A DNA stretch of 33,455 nt, taken from the NCBI GenBank assembly GCA_903837075.1, contig CAILTI010000030.1:1-33455 (forward strand). The letters run 5' to 3'. The translations under genes were made by a program, and so were the position numbers. Position 1 is the first letter of the stretch; each line of letters begins with the position of its first letter. Source of the stretch: an uncultured bacterium (lineage in GTDB: Bacteria; Patescibacteriota; Minisyncoccia; Phycocordibacterales; PALSA-1337). The notes beneath the pieces are model-generated. The model was not told where the DNA came from and did no database searches. It worked only from the letters and a program-made list of their open reading frames with translations. Shown here one piece after another: positions 17,212 to 24,162 of this stretch.

Positions 17212-17383
17212 GTGAAAGTTTGATGTTCTGGTAATCGATATCGACCGCGAATTGCATGAATCCGAACAATAGTAATGACAGTAGAACCATGTACAACATC
17301 GTTTCAATGAGCGTCAGGCCACGATCATACATTTCGCGTTCTACCCTTCGAGACTGTATTTGATAGTGGTGGTGCATATTCAT
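17189..17383 (-). CDS. Mini type IV prepilin (helix only)
   Basis: 64 aa. A 21-residue His/Arg-rich leader is followed by RG|LTLIETMLYMVLLSLLLFGFMQF, a textbook class III prepilin signal with Glu at +5. After the helix only about 18 residues remain (DYQNIKLSHDIEEAY), so the usual globular head is missing. The ATG overlaps the stop of the preceding fusion gene as ATGA (17380-17383), implying translational coupling. It could be a PilV/PilW-type minor pilin reduced to its membrane helix, or a gene truncated by the start of its neighbour. Confidence 0.75.
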   Translation of the reverse strand: MNMHHHYQIQSRRVEREMYDRGLTLIETMLYMVLLSLLLFGFMQFAVDIDYQNIKLSHDIEEAY

Positions 17384-18819
17384 AGGTGATGATCGCGAAC
17401 TATTCTGATCTCGTAGATAGCCGGTGAAGTTTTCGATAGGACATATATCACGTCGCGATAACAGGTCATGACCTGTGGTGAAGTTGGCAAAGAAAACTTT
17501 TGTATAGAACTGGCACTGAGGCTCCTATCGAATATCATGAACTCCTCGCCAGCCTTTCTCGAGATGAGGTATGTGTGCCCTCGATCGGCGACAATGCCAT
17601 AGACGCCACCTGGCATGTCCGTAGATACGTAACTAGATAGGTTCTCCTCGCTCGATGTTGAGAATACGAATGCCTCATGATCGGGAGTAACGTTATAGCC
17701 ACCCGACGTACGCCCGAAATTGAGACCATTTTCAAAAAGTGAAATAGCCTGCCCCTCCTGACGTTGCCAACCGGATGGGCTGAAATCTCTGATGACTAAG
17801 AGACCAGAAGGGTCGCGAACATCGACCAGTCTCAATTGACCTTGCCCTGCGGTCGCCATGTAGGCAGTACCGTTGTGAACATATATATCACTCACCCTAC
17901 TACCTATCTCCATACCGGATATTTTATTCGGCGTCGCTGGGTCAGTAATGTCGATGATGGAAAATTCATCACCAACCCACTTCTCAGTTCCCAGATACAC
18001 CTCGTGGTCATGATAGGCGATGCTACTACCCAGTGGTGGAGTGTCAGTAGCATGTAATAGAGGTACTTTGAATCTCCTTACCAATGACAGATGCTGTGAC
18101 TGGTCCATCTGGATCACGTGTAATTGTGCGGCGGTAGATATGGCCGCGGCGTATATATGCTTCCCAGCGAGAGCGAATGCAGCTATTCCAGGACCAGTGT
18201 TGATCGATGAAATCATTGAAAATATCCCCGTCGACCTGTCTAGATGTAGAACGTATAGGTCTGGATCACTCACTACATTCGGATTCGCACTTATATAGAA
18301 TGCATCACCTCTCACTTCTAGATCTGTGAGCGGTATTGATGGATCCAGGGGCAGATCTCGAGTAGTTACATTCTTGCTCAAACTATATGTCGACGTGCTC
18401 TCGGCCTGCTTCTGTATCCAATCATATGATCCGATAGTGCTACTATCAGTGAAATCCTCCGAACAGAGTGCCGACTGATCCAGTGACTCGATAGGCGTGC
18501 CCACGTCCGCCCTAACTATCATGAACGGTATAGTCGATGATCCTGTTTCGATCATATCGTTCCCATACGGTCTGTCATATATATCTCCTGATGAATTCGA
18601 GAGATCAGTCTCGTATCTATCGAGCAATTCGTTTCTCGCTTTCGCACGGTCAAATATGTCTCTCGAATATGATGACGACTGAGCTATGACGACGATGAAT
18701 ATGAGACTCAGCGAAAGAGCTAGGATGATATCTATGAGAATCATTCCCCTTTCATGTATTGGCACACCTTTTTGGGGAGAGAAGTGATTTTCAGTGTTGT
18801 AATGCTTTCGATATATCAT
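17380..18819 (-). CDS. Prepilin-like helix fused to LVIVD beta-propeller (putative pilus tip protein)
   Basis: 479 aa. The N-terminal leader ends IHERG|MILIDIILALSLSLIFIVVIAQ. This is a prepilin-like cleavage site with Asp rather than Glu at +5 and a single hydrophobic helix. From about residue 160 there are repeated beta-propeller blades, several with the LVIVD-type pattern: EFSIIDITDPATPNKISGM, LRLVDVRDPSGLLVIRDF and VYGIVADRGHTYLISRK. LVIVD propellers are extracellular and thought to bind ligands or surfaces. In a pilin operon this suggests a tip or minor pilin carrying an adhesin head, comparable in idea to PilY1. The start overlaps the end of pilC by 29 bp; a GTG at 18765 is an alternative start. 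Confidence 0.83.
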   Translation of the reverse strand: MIYRKHYNTENHFSPQKGVPIHERGMILIDIILALSLSLIFIVVIAQSSSYSRDIFDRAKARNELLDRYETDLSNSSGDIYDRPYGNDMIETGSSTIPFMIVRADVGTPIESLDQSALCSEDFTDSSTIGSYDWIQKQAESTSTYSLSKNVTTRDLPLDPSIPLTDLEVRGDAFYISANPNVVSDPDLYVLHLDRSTGIFSMISSINTGPGIAAFALAGKHIYAAAISTAAQLHVIQMDQSQHLSLVRRFKVPLLHATDTPPLGSSIAYHDHEVYLGTEKWVGDEFSIIDITDPATPNKISGMEIGSRVSDIYVHNGTAYMATAGQGQLRLVDVRDPSGLLVIRDFSPSGWQRQEGQAISLFENGLNFGRTSGGYNVTPDHEAFVFSTSSEENLSSYVSTDMPGGVYGIVADRGHTYLISRKAGEEFMIFDRSLSASSIQKFSLPTSPQVMTCYRDVIYVLSKTSPAIYEIRIVRDHHL

Positions 18820-19864
18820 ATATGGGCATGAGTATTGATAATGCTATAGATCCGACGACGACGCCGAGACATATCATCATGAGCGGCTCGATGAGTGAAG
18901 TCAGCTTCTTTAATGAATGCTCGATGTCGCGGTCGAGAATATTGGCGGCACGTATGATAGAGACACCGAGAGTTCCTGAGAGTTCCCCGGCAGTAACGAG
19001 CGCGACCACGTATGGTTCCATCTGACTTTTTTCCAGAGTATTCCCTAGCGAGAGACCTCTAGATAGACCCTCGGCTCGTAGAGCCAATGTTTTCTTTATC
19101 GGCAGAAATGTTATGAAGAAAACCGAATCACTGAAGGCTTTGAATACTGACGATCCACTATCTATGAGTGATCCCAGTGATCTGAGAAATATCACAATAT
19201 TGAAATTCCGAAACAATTTTCCTAACAATGGTACGCGGCATAGGACTGATTGTACGAAACATCTGAACGGTGCATTTCTCCTATATGTAATGAAAAGCGC
19301 GACGATGAGAACTGTGAGAATTATCAATATGTACAAACCTGCATGTACCAATACGTTCGATGAGTAGATCATCAGTCTCGTCAAGAGTGGTAACTTTACA
19401 TGCAATCCCTGTAACATCGGGACGATCTGTGGCAGTACGCCGCGTATCAACCCCAAGACAAAGACGATCGAGAATAGTCCTATGACACTAGGATAGATCA
19501 TCGCGCCAACACATTTCTTTGTCAGCTCCTCCTGTTTCTCTATACTCGTTCTCACGGTATTTATCGCCGACACCAATCCCCCCGCCGTTTCTCCGTGAGA
19601 AATTATTCCCGCTAGAGTTTTTGAAAGTTTCATATATTTTACGAGCCCGCCAGAGAGTAGCGACCCCGACTCTGTGTGCACTATCAATGCTTCGACATCT
19701 ACTCTATGCGACTTTGTGACTCCTACTTTGCACAATTTCAGTGCTGCATCGATCGCCAATCCTGACGTCAGATACAGTTCTAGTCGCTCGAAAAATATCG
19801 CCTTGTCTCGTGCATTCCAGTTCTTGTGGTGATGTAATTTGGGAAATTTCATACTTCTATACAT
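18791..19864 (-). CDS. pilC: Type IV pilus inner-membrane platform protein PilC/GspF family
   Basis: 357 aa, two T2SSF repeats. The first half has FFERLELYLTSGLAIDAALKL and a HGETAGGLVSAI motif, then a membrane helix (IYPSVIGLFSIVFVLGLI). The second half has FLRSLGSLIDSGSSVFKAF and TAGELSGTLGVSI, ending in the last TM helix (PLMMICLGVVVGSIALSIL). PilC couples the cytoplasmic ATPase to the growing pilus. The ATG at 19864 overlaps the pilB stop (8 bp); MKFPKLHHHK at 19852 is an alternative start. At 357 aa it is a little shorter than the usual ~400. Confidence 0.94.
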   Translation of the reverse strand: MYRSMKFPKLHHHKNWNARDKAIFFERLELYLTSGLAIDAALKLCKVGVTKSHRVDVEALIVHTESGSLLSGGLVKYMKLSKTLAGIISHGETAGGLVSAINTVRTSIEKQEELTKKCVGAMIYPSVIGLFSIVFVLGLIRGVLPQIVPMLQGLHVKLPLLTRLMIYSSNVLVHAGLYILIILTVLIVALFITYRRNAPFRCFVQSVLCRVPLLGKLFRNFNIVIFLRSLGSLIDSGSSVFKAFSDSVFFITFLPIKKTLALRAEGLSRGLSLGNTLEKSQMEPYVVALVTAGELSGTLGVSIIRAANILDRDIEHSLKKLTSLIEPLMMICLGVVVGSIALSILMPIYDISKALQH

Positions 19865-21002
19865 TCAATACCCTCAGAACTTCCTCCCTCGAAGTTATGC
19901 CCCACTCGACCTTTTCCATGCCATCCTCGATGATGGGACAGAATCCATCGACCAGTGCGTGATCGAACAACGCAGCAGCAGTCGATTTTGTCGATATGAG
20001 ACTGCGCATCTCACTATCTATCTCACATACTTCGGCGATGACAGAACGACCTTCATAACCAGTATCACGGCATTTCTCACAGCCGAGGGCGAAACATTCT
20101 CGACACATCGTCCTGACCAGCCTCTGTGCCACGATCAGACGCAGAGTCGAAGCCAGCAGGTAGTGATCAACACCCATATCGACCAACCTAGGTATCGCTT
20201 CTATAGCCGAGTTCGTATGTAAGGTCGACAAAACCAGATGACCAGTCAACGCTGTATGTACGGCGACTCTAGCTGTTTCACTATCACGTATCTCGCCTAC
20301 CATGATGACGTCCGGATCTTGACGCAGCGCAGATCGGAGCCCACTTCCAAATGTCACGCCCTGAGCATTACGGATGTGTACTTGGCGGACTCCAGGAATC
20401 TCATACTCGACAGGATCTTCCAATGTGATGATAGACAATGGTTCTCGAGCCTTGAGAGACAAACAAGTATGCAGTGTTGTAGTTTTGCCAGAACCAGTCG
20501 GACCAGTTACCAGTATGAGACCGTTGGTATTTTTCATAGCATCATGCATCAGTCGCACATGATCTGGAGTAAACCCGAGTTTGGCGAATGACAGATCCGT
20601 ACTAGTAGCCGCAGGTAGTAGTCGGATAACGGCATTCTCGCCATGATATGTTGGCATGAAGGATATGCGTATGTTGCACTCGAGACCGTCCAACACTGTC
20701 CGCCACCGACCATCCTGTGGTACGGCATGTATGTCTGTTCGTGCGCCGGAAAGGATCTTTAGTCTAGAGATCATCTCGTCATGCAGTCTCCCTGGTATCG
20801 TACCGACCTCACCGATCTGCCCATCGACGCGAAACCTGATGACAGTATCGTCCCTCCTAGGGTCACAATGTACATCCGACGCCCGTACACATGAGGCGAA
20901 ATTCAGAACTTGGTCGATCGCTTCGGCCGCAGTATGTGGATCGACCGGAAAATGTACCGAAAACTTTTCAGATGAATTGTCTATATCCGTTTTTGTATTC
21001 AT
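19857..21002 (-). CDS. pilB: Type IV pilus assembly ATPase, PilB/GspE family, N-terminally reduced
   Basis: 381 aa. It shows ASDVHCDPRRD, RFRVDG, PQDGRW, Walker A GPTGSGKTTT (167-176), the Asp box TLEDPVEYEIPG, Walker B DPDVIMVGEIRD and the His box TALTGHLVLSTLHTNSA. A C-terminal CRECFALGCEKC is a compact version of the PilB/GspE tetracysteine zinc site. The first about 150-200 residues of typical PilB (MshEN/N1 domain) are absent, so it starts directly with the N2-type domain. The zinc motif favours extension (PilB) over retraction (PilT). It is the first gene of a tightly overlapping operon. The ATG is 6 bp after an extended -10, so the mRNA is probably leaderless. Confidence 0.92.
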   Translation of the reverse strand: MNTKTDIDNSSEKFSVHFPVDPHTAAEAIDQVLNFASCVRASDVHCDPRRDDTVIRFRVDGQIGEVGTIPGRLHDEMISRLKILSGARTDIHAVPQDGRWRTVLDGLECNIRISFMPTYHGENAVIRLLPAATSTDLSFAKLGFTPDHVRLMHDAMKNTNGLILVTGPTGSGKTTTLHTCLSLKAREPLSIITLEDPVEYEIPGVRQVHIRNAQGVTFGSGLRSALRQDPDVIMVGEIRDSETARVAVHTALTGHLVLSTLHTNSAIEAIPRLVDMGVDHYLLASTLRLIVAQRLVRTMCRECFALGCEKCRDTGYEGRSVIAEVCEIDSEMRSLISTKSTAAALFDHALVDGFCPIIEDGMEKVEWGITSREEVLRVLNV

Positions 21003-21008
21003 ACGAAC

Positions 21009-21017
21009 ATCGTATCA
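21009..21017 (-). promoter_or_regulatory. pilB operon extended -10 (TGA TACGAT), leaderless
   Basis: On the minus strand TGA then TACGAT is followed by six bases and the ATG at 21002, so transcription should begin at or next to the start codon. The -35 position falls inside the 11-bp repeat array and has no consensus. Confidence 0.55.
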
Positions 21018-21024
21018 GACAGGA

Positions 21025-21123
21025 GATAAAGATCTGATGAATTTTCGATGAAGATCTGATAAAGAAAGGATCAAATCTAGATAAAGATCTGATAAAATCC
21101 TGATGAAGATCCGATGAAGATTT
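21025..21123. repeat. Nine tandem 11-bp repeats upstream of the pilB operon
   Basis: Units on the plus strand are GATAAAGATCT, GATGAATTTTC, GATGAAGATCT, GATAAAGAAAG, GATCAAATCTA, GATAAAGATCT, GATAAAATCCT, GATGAAGATCC and GATGAAGATTT. All start with GAT and none is out of phase. Units 1-6 correspond in order to units 1-6 of the array at 16763. The array ends 7 bp before the TGA-extended -10, the same as at the pilin gene. Confidence 0.94.
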
Positions 21124-21151
21124 GTCCATGACTTTTCCCCACCATACAACT

Positions 21152-21179
21152 TTGCATTATTCAACTTTCATGATAATAT
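21152..21179 (+). promoter_or_regulatory. Candidate promoter of the micro-operon
   Basis: TTGCAT (21152-21157), 16-bp spacer, TAATAT (21174-21179) preceded by TGA. Confidence 0.3.
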
Positions 21180-21234
21180 CATACGCGGATGTTCTTTCTT
21201 ACAACTAGAAAGAGCAAGGAAAATCGACTAACAC

Positions 21235-21240
21235 AAAGGA
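21235..21240 (+). promoter_or_regulatory. Shine-Dalgarno sequence (AAAGGA)
   Basis: AAAGGA lies 7 bases before the ATG at 21248, the same spacing as at 5038, and supports translation of this short ORF. Confidence 0.65.
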
Positions 21241-21247
21241 ATCGTAT

Positions 21248-21451
21248 ATGGCAAAATTGTCCGATACCCACACAGGGAACGCGGTTGGCAATGGATCACA
21301 TGGCACGACCTCCGGCGTCACAACAGGTCAGTTACCCACATATAAGCACGGCTGCAAGCTTCAAGGAAACAGCTGCCGCCTGAGCACATTAGGACTCATA
21401 CTAGACAATATGCGTGCCCGCCACTCCAACGAGTGCCGGCAGAGATCATGA
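21248..21451 (+). CDS. Small hypothetical protein 1 of a two-gene micro-operon
   Basis: 67 aa, Gly/Ser/Thr-rich N-terminal half (TGNAVGNGSHGTTSGVTTG), then a part with three Cys (HGCKLQGNSCRLSTL and NECRQRS). Not recognised. Support for its reality comes from context: a Shine-Dalgarno sequence at correct spacing, a stop codon that overlaps the next ATG as ATGA, and a strong terminator after the second gene. No signal peptide or TM helix. It lies immediately upstream of the pilus operon on the opposite strand, separated by the 11-bp repeat array, so the array could in principle act on both directions. Confidence 0.6.
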   Translation: MAKLSDTHTGNAVGNGSHGTTSGVTTGQLPTYKHGCKLQGNSCRLSTLGLILDNMRARHSNECRQRS

Positions 21452-21651
21452 ATGCAAAACTATCTAAACATAGGAGTCCGCATTCGCGTAGGAATTCGCG
21501 TCACAACGTGAGTTCTCTCAAAGGTCACCCTCCGTCCGCACACAAGTCACTGGTTCCTAAGATGGATAATAGCGACGAAGCGTGGAAGGAATCATTTCTC
21601 ACAGGCTACACAGTTGATCCGAAAATTGCTGCCGCAGTGGCAATGTTCTGA
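21448..21651 (+). CDS. Small basic hypothetical protein 2 of the micro-operon
   Basis: 67 aa. The N-terminal half is strongly basic and His/Ser-rich (KLSKHRSPHSRRNSRHN), and the C-terminal half is mildly acidic, then hydrophobic (DEAWKESFLTGYTVDPKIAAAVAMF). Not recognised; nucleic-acid binding is possible from charge alone. The ATG overlaps the previous stop (ATGA at 21448-21451), a common sign of translational coupling, and a terminator follows 23 bp after the stop. Confidence 0.6.
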   Translation: MNAKLSKHRSPHSRRNSRHNVSSLKGHPPSAHKSLVPKMDNSDEAWKESFLTGYTVDPKIAAAVAMF

Positions 21652-21673
21652 TCAGTTCGATCGATACCCTACA

Positions 21674-21704
21674 CCCCCGCGCGCTACGAGCCGCGGGGGT
21701 TTTT
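21674..21704 (+). terminator. Rho-independent terminator of the micro-operon
   Basis: CCCCCGCG (21674-21681) pairs with CGCGGGGG (21692-21699) and is followed by five T. Confidence 0.9.
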
Positions 21705-21721
21705 CATACACTTTTTCCACC

Positions 21722-21751
21722 TTGACTCCAATACCATTTTTATGCTTTACT
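21722..21751 (+). promoter_or_regulatory. Candidate typA promoter
   Basis: TTGACT (21722-21727), 18-bp spacer, TTTACT (21746-21751) preceded by TGC. Confidence 0.42.
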
Positions 21752-21806
21752 TACAGCATCGAGCCAGAGGCTCTTATTTTAATCCTCCAATATCACGCCA
21801 ACTCCC

Positions 21807-23741
21807 ATGGAAATCAGAAATATCGCCATAATAGCCCACGTCGACCACGGCAAAACAACCCTCACAGACGCCATCATGACCCAATGTGGTCATGGAGATG
21901 AAGGAACGATGGATTCCAACGCCCTAGAACAAGAGCGTGGTATTACGATATATGCCAAGAACACCTCCGTTAATTACAAAGGTACCAAGATCAATATCGT
22001 TGACACTCCTGGTCACGCGGACTTTGGATCAGAGGTTGAACGCGTACTTCGCGCTATCGACGCAGTCTTACTCGTCGTCGATGCTCAGGAAGGTCCGATG
22101 CCTCAGACACGCTTTGTGCTAAAGAAATCACTAGAACTAGGTCTGAAACCTATCGTCGTCATTAACAAGATAGACAAGCCTGCCGCCAATCCTACCCGCG
22201 TTCACGATGAGGTCCTGGAGCTTTTCATGGAACTCGGTGCGCATGATTCTCAGATCGACTTCCCTACGATCTACGCCATCGGCCGCACCGGTGTGGCAAA
22301 AAAGTCATTAGCTGATGATTCGAAAGATCTCACACCTCTCCTTGACACTATATTGGAGTATGTACCGGCGGCTAATAGGACAGGTAGTACAGCAGTTTCC
22401 GGAAGTCCTGCGGAACTCACTTCGCAAAACCGTAAGGTCTTGCGGTCCGGCCAGGAGGAGTCCTCAGACCTAACGGTTTTAGCTCGTTCAGACAGTCCTC
22501 GGACTCCCGAAAACTCTGTACCGTCCGCCCTCACCGCCCAAGTATTCAATCTAGGCTATGATAACTTCCTCGGCCGTCTCGCCGTTTGTCGTATATATTC
22601 TGGCACGATCAAGGATGGACAGAACATATGGATCAAGGATGTCAGCGGCAAATCATTTACAGGCAAAGTTACGAAACTATTTACATTCGAAGGAAAGAAA
22701 CGTCTAGAAACACCCCAAGCAGAAGCTGGAGACATCGTCACAGTCGCAGGCGTGCCTGAAATATTCATCGGTGAGACGATAACTGACAGCGAGTCGATAG
22801 ATCCATTACCAGCGATCAGTGTTGATGAACCAACGATCTCCCTCCAATTCCTCGTTAACAATTCCCCATTTGCCGGCAAGGAAGGCACTTTCGTCACTGG
22901 CCGCCAGATCCGTGAGCGACTCGAACGTGAGCTCGAAACGAACGTCGGGCTAAAGGTGGACTTTGGTGCAAATGAATACTTCACCGTTTTTGGTCGTGGA
23001 GAACTACACATCGGCATACTTCTAGAAAATATGCGCCGTGAGGGTTATGAACTACAGGTCTCTCAACCAAAAGTCATCATAAAGGAAGAGACAGGTGCAG
23101 ATGGTAAAACGAAAACTCTCGAACCTTTCGAGGAAGTCATCATCGATACACCGCAGGAATTTTCCGGTACCATCATCGAAACATTGGGCAAGCGCAAAGG
23201 TATCATGTCCAACATGACCACACATGGCAATCAGGTGCGCATGGTTTTCGATATCCCCACTCGAGGTCTCCTAGGATATCGCAATGCTTTTACCATCGAC
23301 ACCAAGGGTGAAGGTATCATGTCGAGTCGTGTCACAGGTTTCAGAGATCACGTTGGTGAGATCGAGAAACGCGAAACAGGCTCTATGACTTCTATGGTTT
23401 CTGGCAAATCATTTGGTTTCTCTCTATGGAATCTCCAGGACCGCGGCAGACTATTCATCATTCCTGCTATGGATATATATGAAGGTATGGTCATCGGCGA
23501 CACATCGAAAGGTGATGACCTCGAGGTCAATCCTTGTAAGGGCAAACAGCTTTCAAATATGCGTTCATCCGGAAAGGATGAGGCGCTAACATTGGTGCCA
23601 CCATTCATCTTGAGTATAGAACGCGGCCTAGAACTGATGCGCGATGATGAATACCTAGAGATCACCCCGAAAAATATCAGACTTCGCAAGAAGTTTCTCA
23701 CCGAACTAGATCGAGCAAGATCGAGAAGGAAGGATTTGTAA
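21807..23741 (+). CDS. typA: GTP-binding ribosome-associated factor TypA/BipA
   Basis: TypA is a translational GTPase of the EF-G/LepA class that binds the ribosome and supports growth under stress. G1 AHVDHGKTTL (10-19), switch region QERGITI, G3 DTPGHADFG, G4 NKIDKP. The beta-barrel domain 2 begins YDNFLGRLAVCRI, then come the domains with NNSPFAGKEG, VFGRGELHIGILLENMRREGYE, GTRG-equivalent PTRGLLGYRN and the C-terminal TypA-specific region ending RKDL. At 644 aa it exceeds the usual ~605-615. The excess is an insert at about residues 190-240 between the G domain (LEYVPAA) and domain 2, encoded by a nested palindrome (22394-22515). No RBS is seen. Confidence 0.95.
   Translation: MEIRNIAIIAHVDHGKTTLTDAIMTQCGHGDEGTMDSNALEQERGITIYAKNTSVNYKGTKINIVDTPGHADFGSEVERVLRAIDAVLLVVDAQEGPMPQTRFVLKKSLELGLKPIVVINKIDKPAANPTRVHDEVLELFMELGAHDSQIDFPTIYAIGRTGVAKKSLADDSKDLTPLLDTILEYVPAANRTGSTAVSGSPAELTSQNRKVLRSGQEESSDLTVLARSDSPRTPENSVPSALTAQVFNLGYDNFLGRLAVCRIYSGTIKDGQNIWIKDVSGKSFTGKVTKLFTFEGKKRLETPQAEAGDIVTVAGVPEIFIGETITDSESIDPLPAISVDEPTISLQFLVNNSPFAGKEGTFVTGRQIRERLERELETNVGLKVDFGANEYFTVFGRGELHIGILLENMRREGYELQVSQPKVIIKEETGADGKTKTLEPFEEVIIDTPQEFSGTIIETLGKRKGIMSNMTTHGNQVRMVFDIPTRGLLGYRNAFTIDTKGEGIMSSRVTGFRDHVGEIEKRETGSMTSMVSGKSFGFSLWNLQDRGRLFIIPAMDIYEGMVIGDTSKGDDLEVNPCKGKQLSNMRSSGKDEALTLVPPFILSIERGLELMRDDEYLEITPKNIRLRKKFLTELDRARSRRKDL
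22394..22515. repeat. Nested palindrome inserted in frame in typA
   Basis: Inner arms AAAACCGTAAGGTCT (22426-22440) and AGACCTAACGGTTTT (22466-22480) are inverted repeats with one mismatch. Outer arms 22394-22408 and 22501-22515 pair at 13 of 15. The encoded segment is Ser/Arg/Thr-rich, lies at the G-domain/domain-2 junction and contains no stop codon. Confidence 0.82.
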
Positions 23742-23767
23742 AAAAGGCGCTGTGATAAGCAGCGCTT
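23740..23767 (-). terminator. Terminator of the 23786-24055 gene
   Basis: On the minus strand AAGCGCTG (23760-23767) pairs with CAGCGCCT, and the A-run at 23740-23745 gives a trailing T-tract. It overlaps the typA stop codon; on the plus strand there is no T-tract. Confidence 0.7.
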
Positions 23768-23785
23768 GGACATGTATATATCATA

Positions 23786-24055
23786 CTAATTCGATGCGGG
23801 GATTCGCGGATCGATCTTCCGACGGACCTCGATCTTGTGTGAGGAGAAAGCCTGGTCATTCTTGGCAGAGCAACGGCAACTTTCGCATCGTTTGATCGCT
23901 TCTTCGAGCGCCTGATAGAATGTTCTGACTTTCGCCAGAACATCTGAGTCCACGAGCATCCATTCATCCCATTGATCCGTGAGACTTTGTAATGGACCGA
24001 CGGCCGTCAGACAAACGTTGGCTAGAACGCAAGTATGCAAATTTTCTTCATTCAT
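23786..24055 (-). CDS. Small orphan protein with CxxCxC motif
   Basis: The start is set at ATG 24055 (MNEENLHTCVLANVCL); the frame extends to 24115 but passes through a T-rich stretch that looks like leader. About 89 aa, soluble, helical (ALEEAIKRCESCRCSAKNDQ), with Cys pairs at HTC/NVC and CESCRC that may bind metal. Tail RRKIDPRIPASN. Not recognised. It has its own terminator and sits alone between convergent typA and truB; it shares the Cys-containing orphan style of the genes at 5038 and 10398. Confidence 0.65.
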   Translation of the reverse strand: MNEENLHTCVLANVCLTAVGPLQSLTDQWDEWMLVDSDVLAKVRTFYQALEEAIKRCESCRCSAKNDQAFSSHKIEVRRKIDPRIPASN

Positions 24056-24162
24056 AAAAAAGAACTGTGTAAGGGATTGTTTCATCAAGGATAGCGCTGT
24101 CCAGGTAATTGTCAACGACAGTTATCAACAGCTATCCCCTCACAGAGACATGAGTTCAGCTA

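Noticed and set aside
17212-17307. Extended N-terminus of the PilX-like gene
   Set aside because: The Cys-rich leader is the out-of-frame reading of the mini-pilin gene; the basic leader plus helix begins at 17211.
21025-21123. Replication iterons or an origin unwinding element
   Set aside because: Units are AT-rich and start with GAT, but no DnaA boxes or rep gene are nearby, and the fixed 7-bp spacing to two pilus promoters fits transcription control better.
24056-24115. Extended N-terminus of the small Cys orphan
   Set aside because: It reads through a T-rich stretch (FFF) that looks like untranslated leader; ATG 24055 gives a more ordinary protein. Uncertain.
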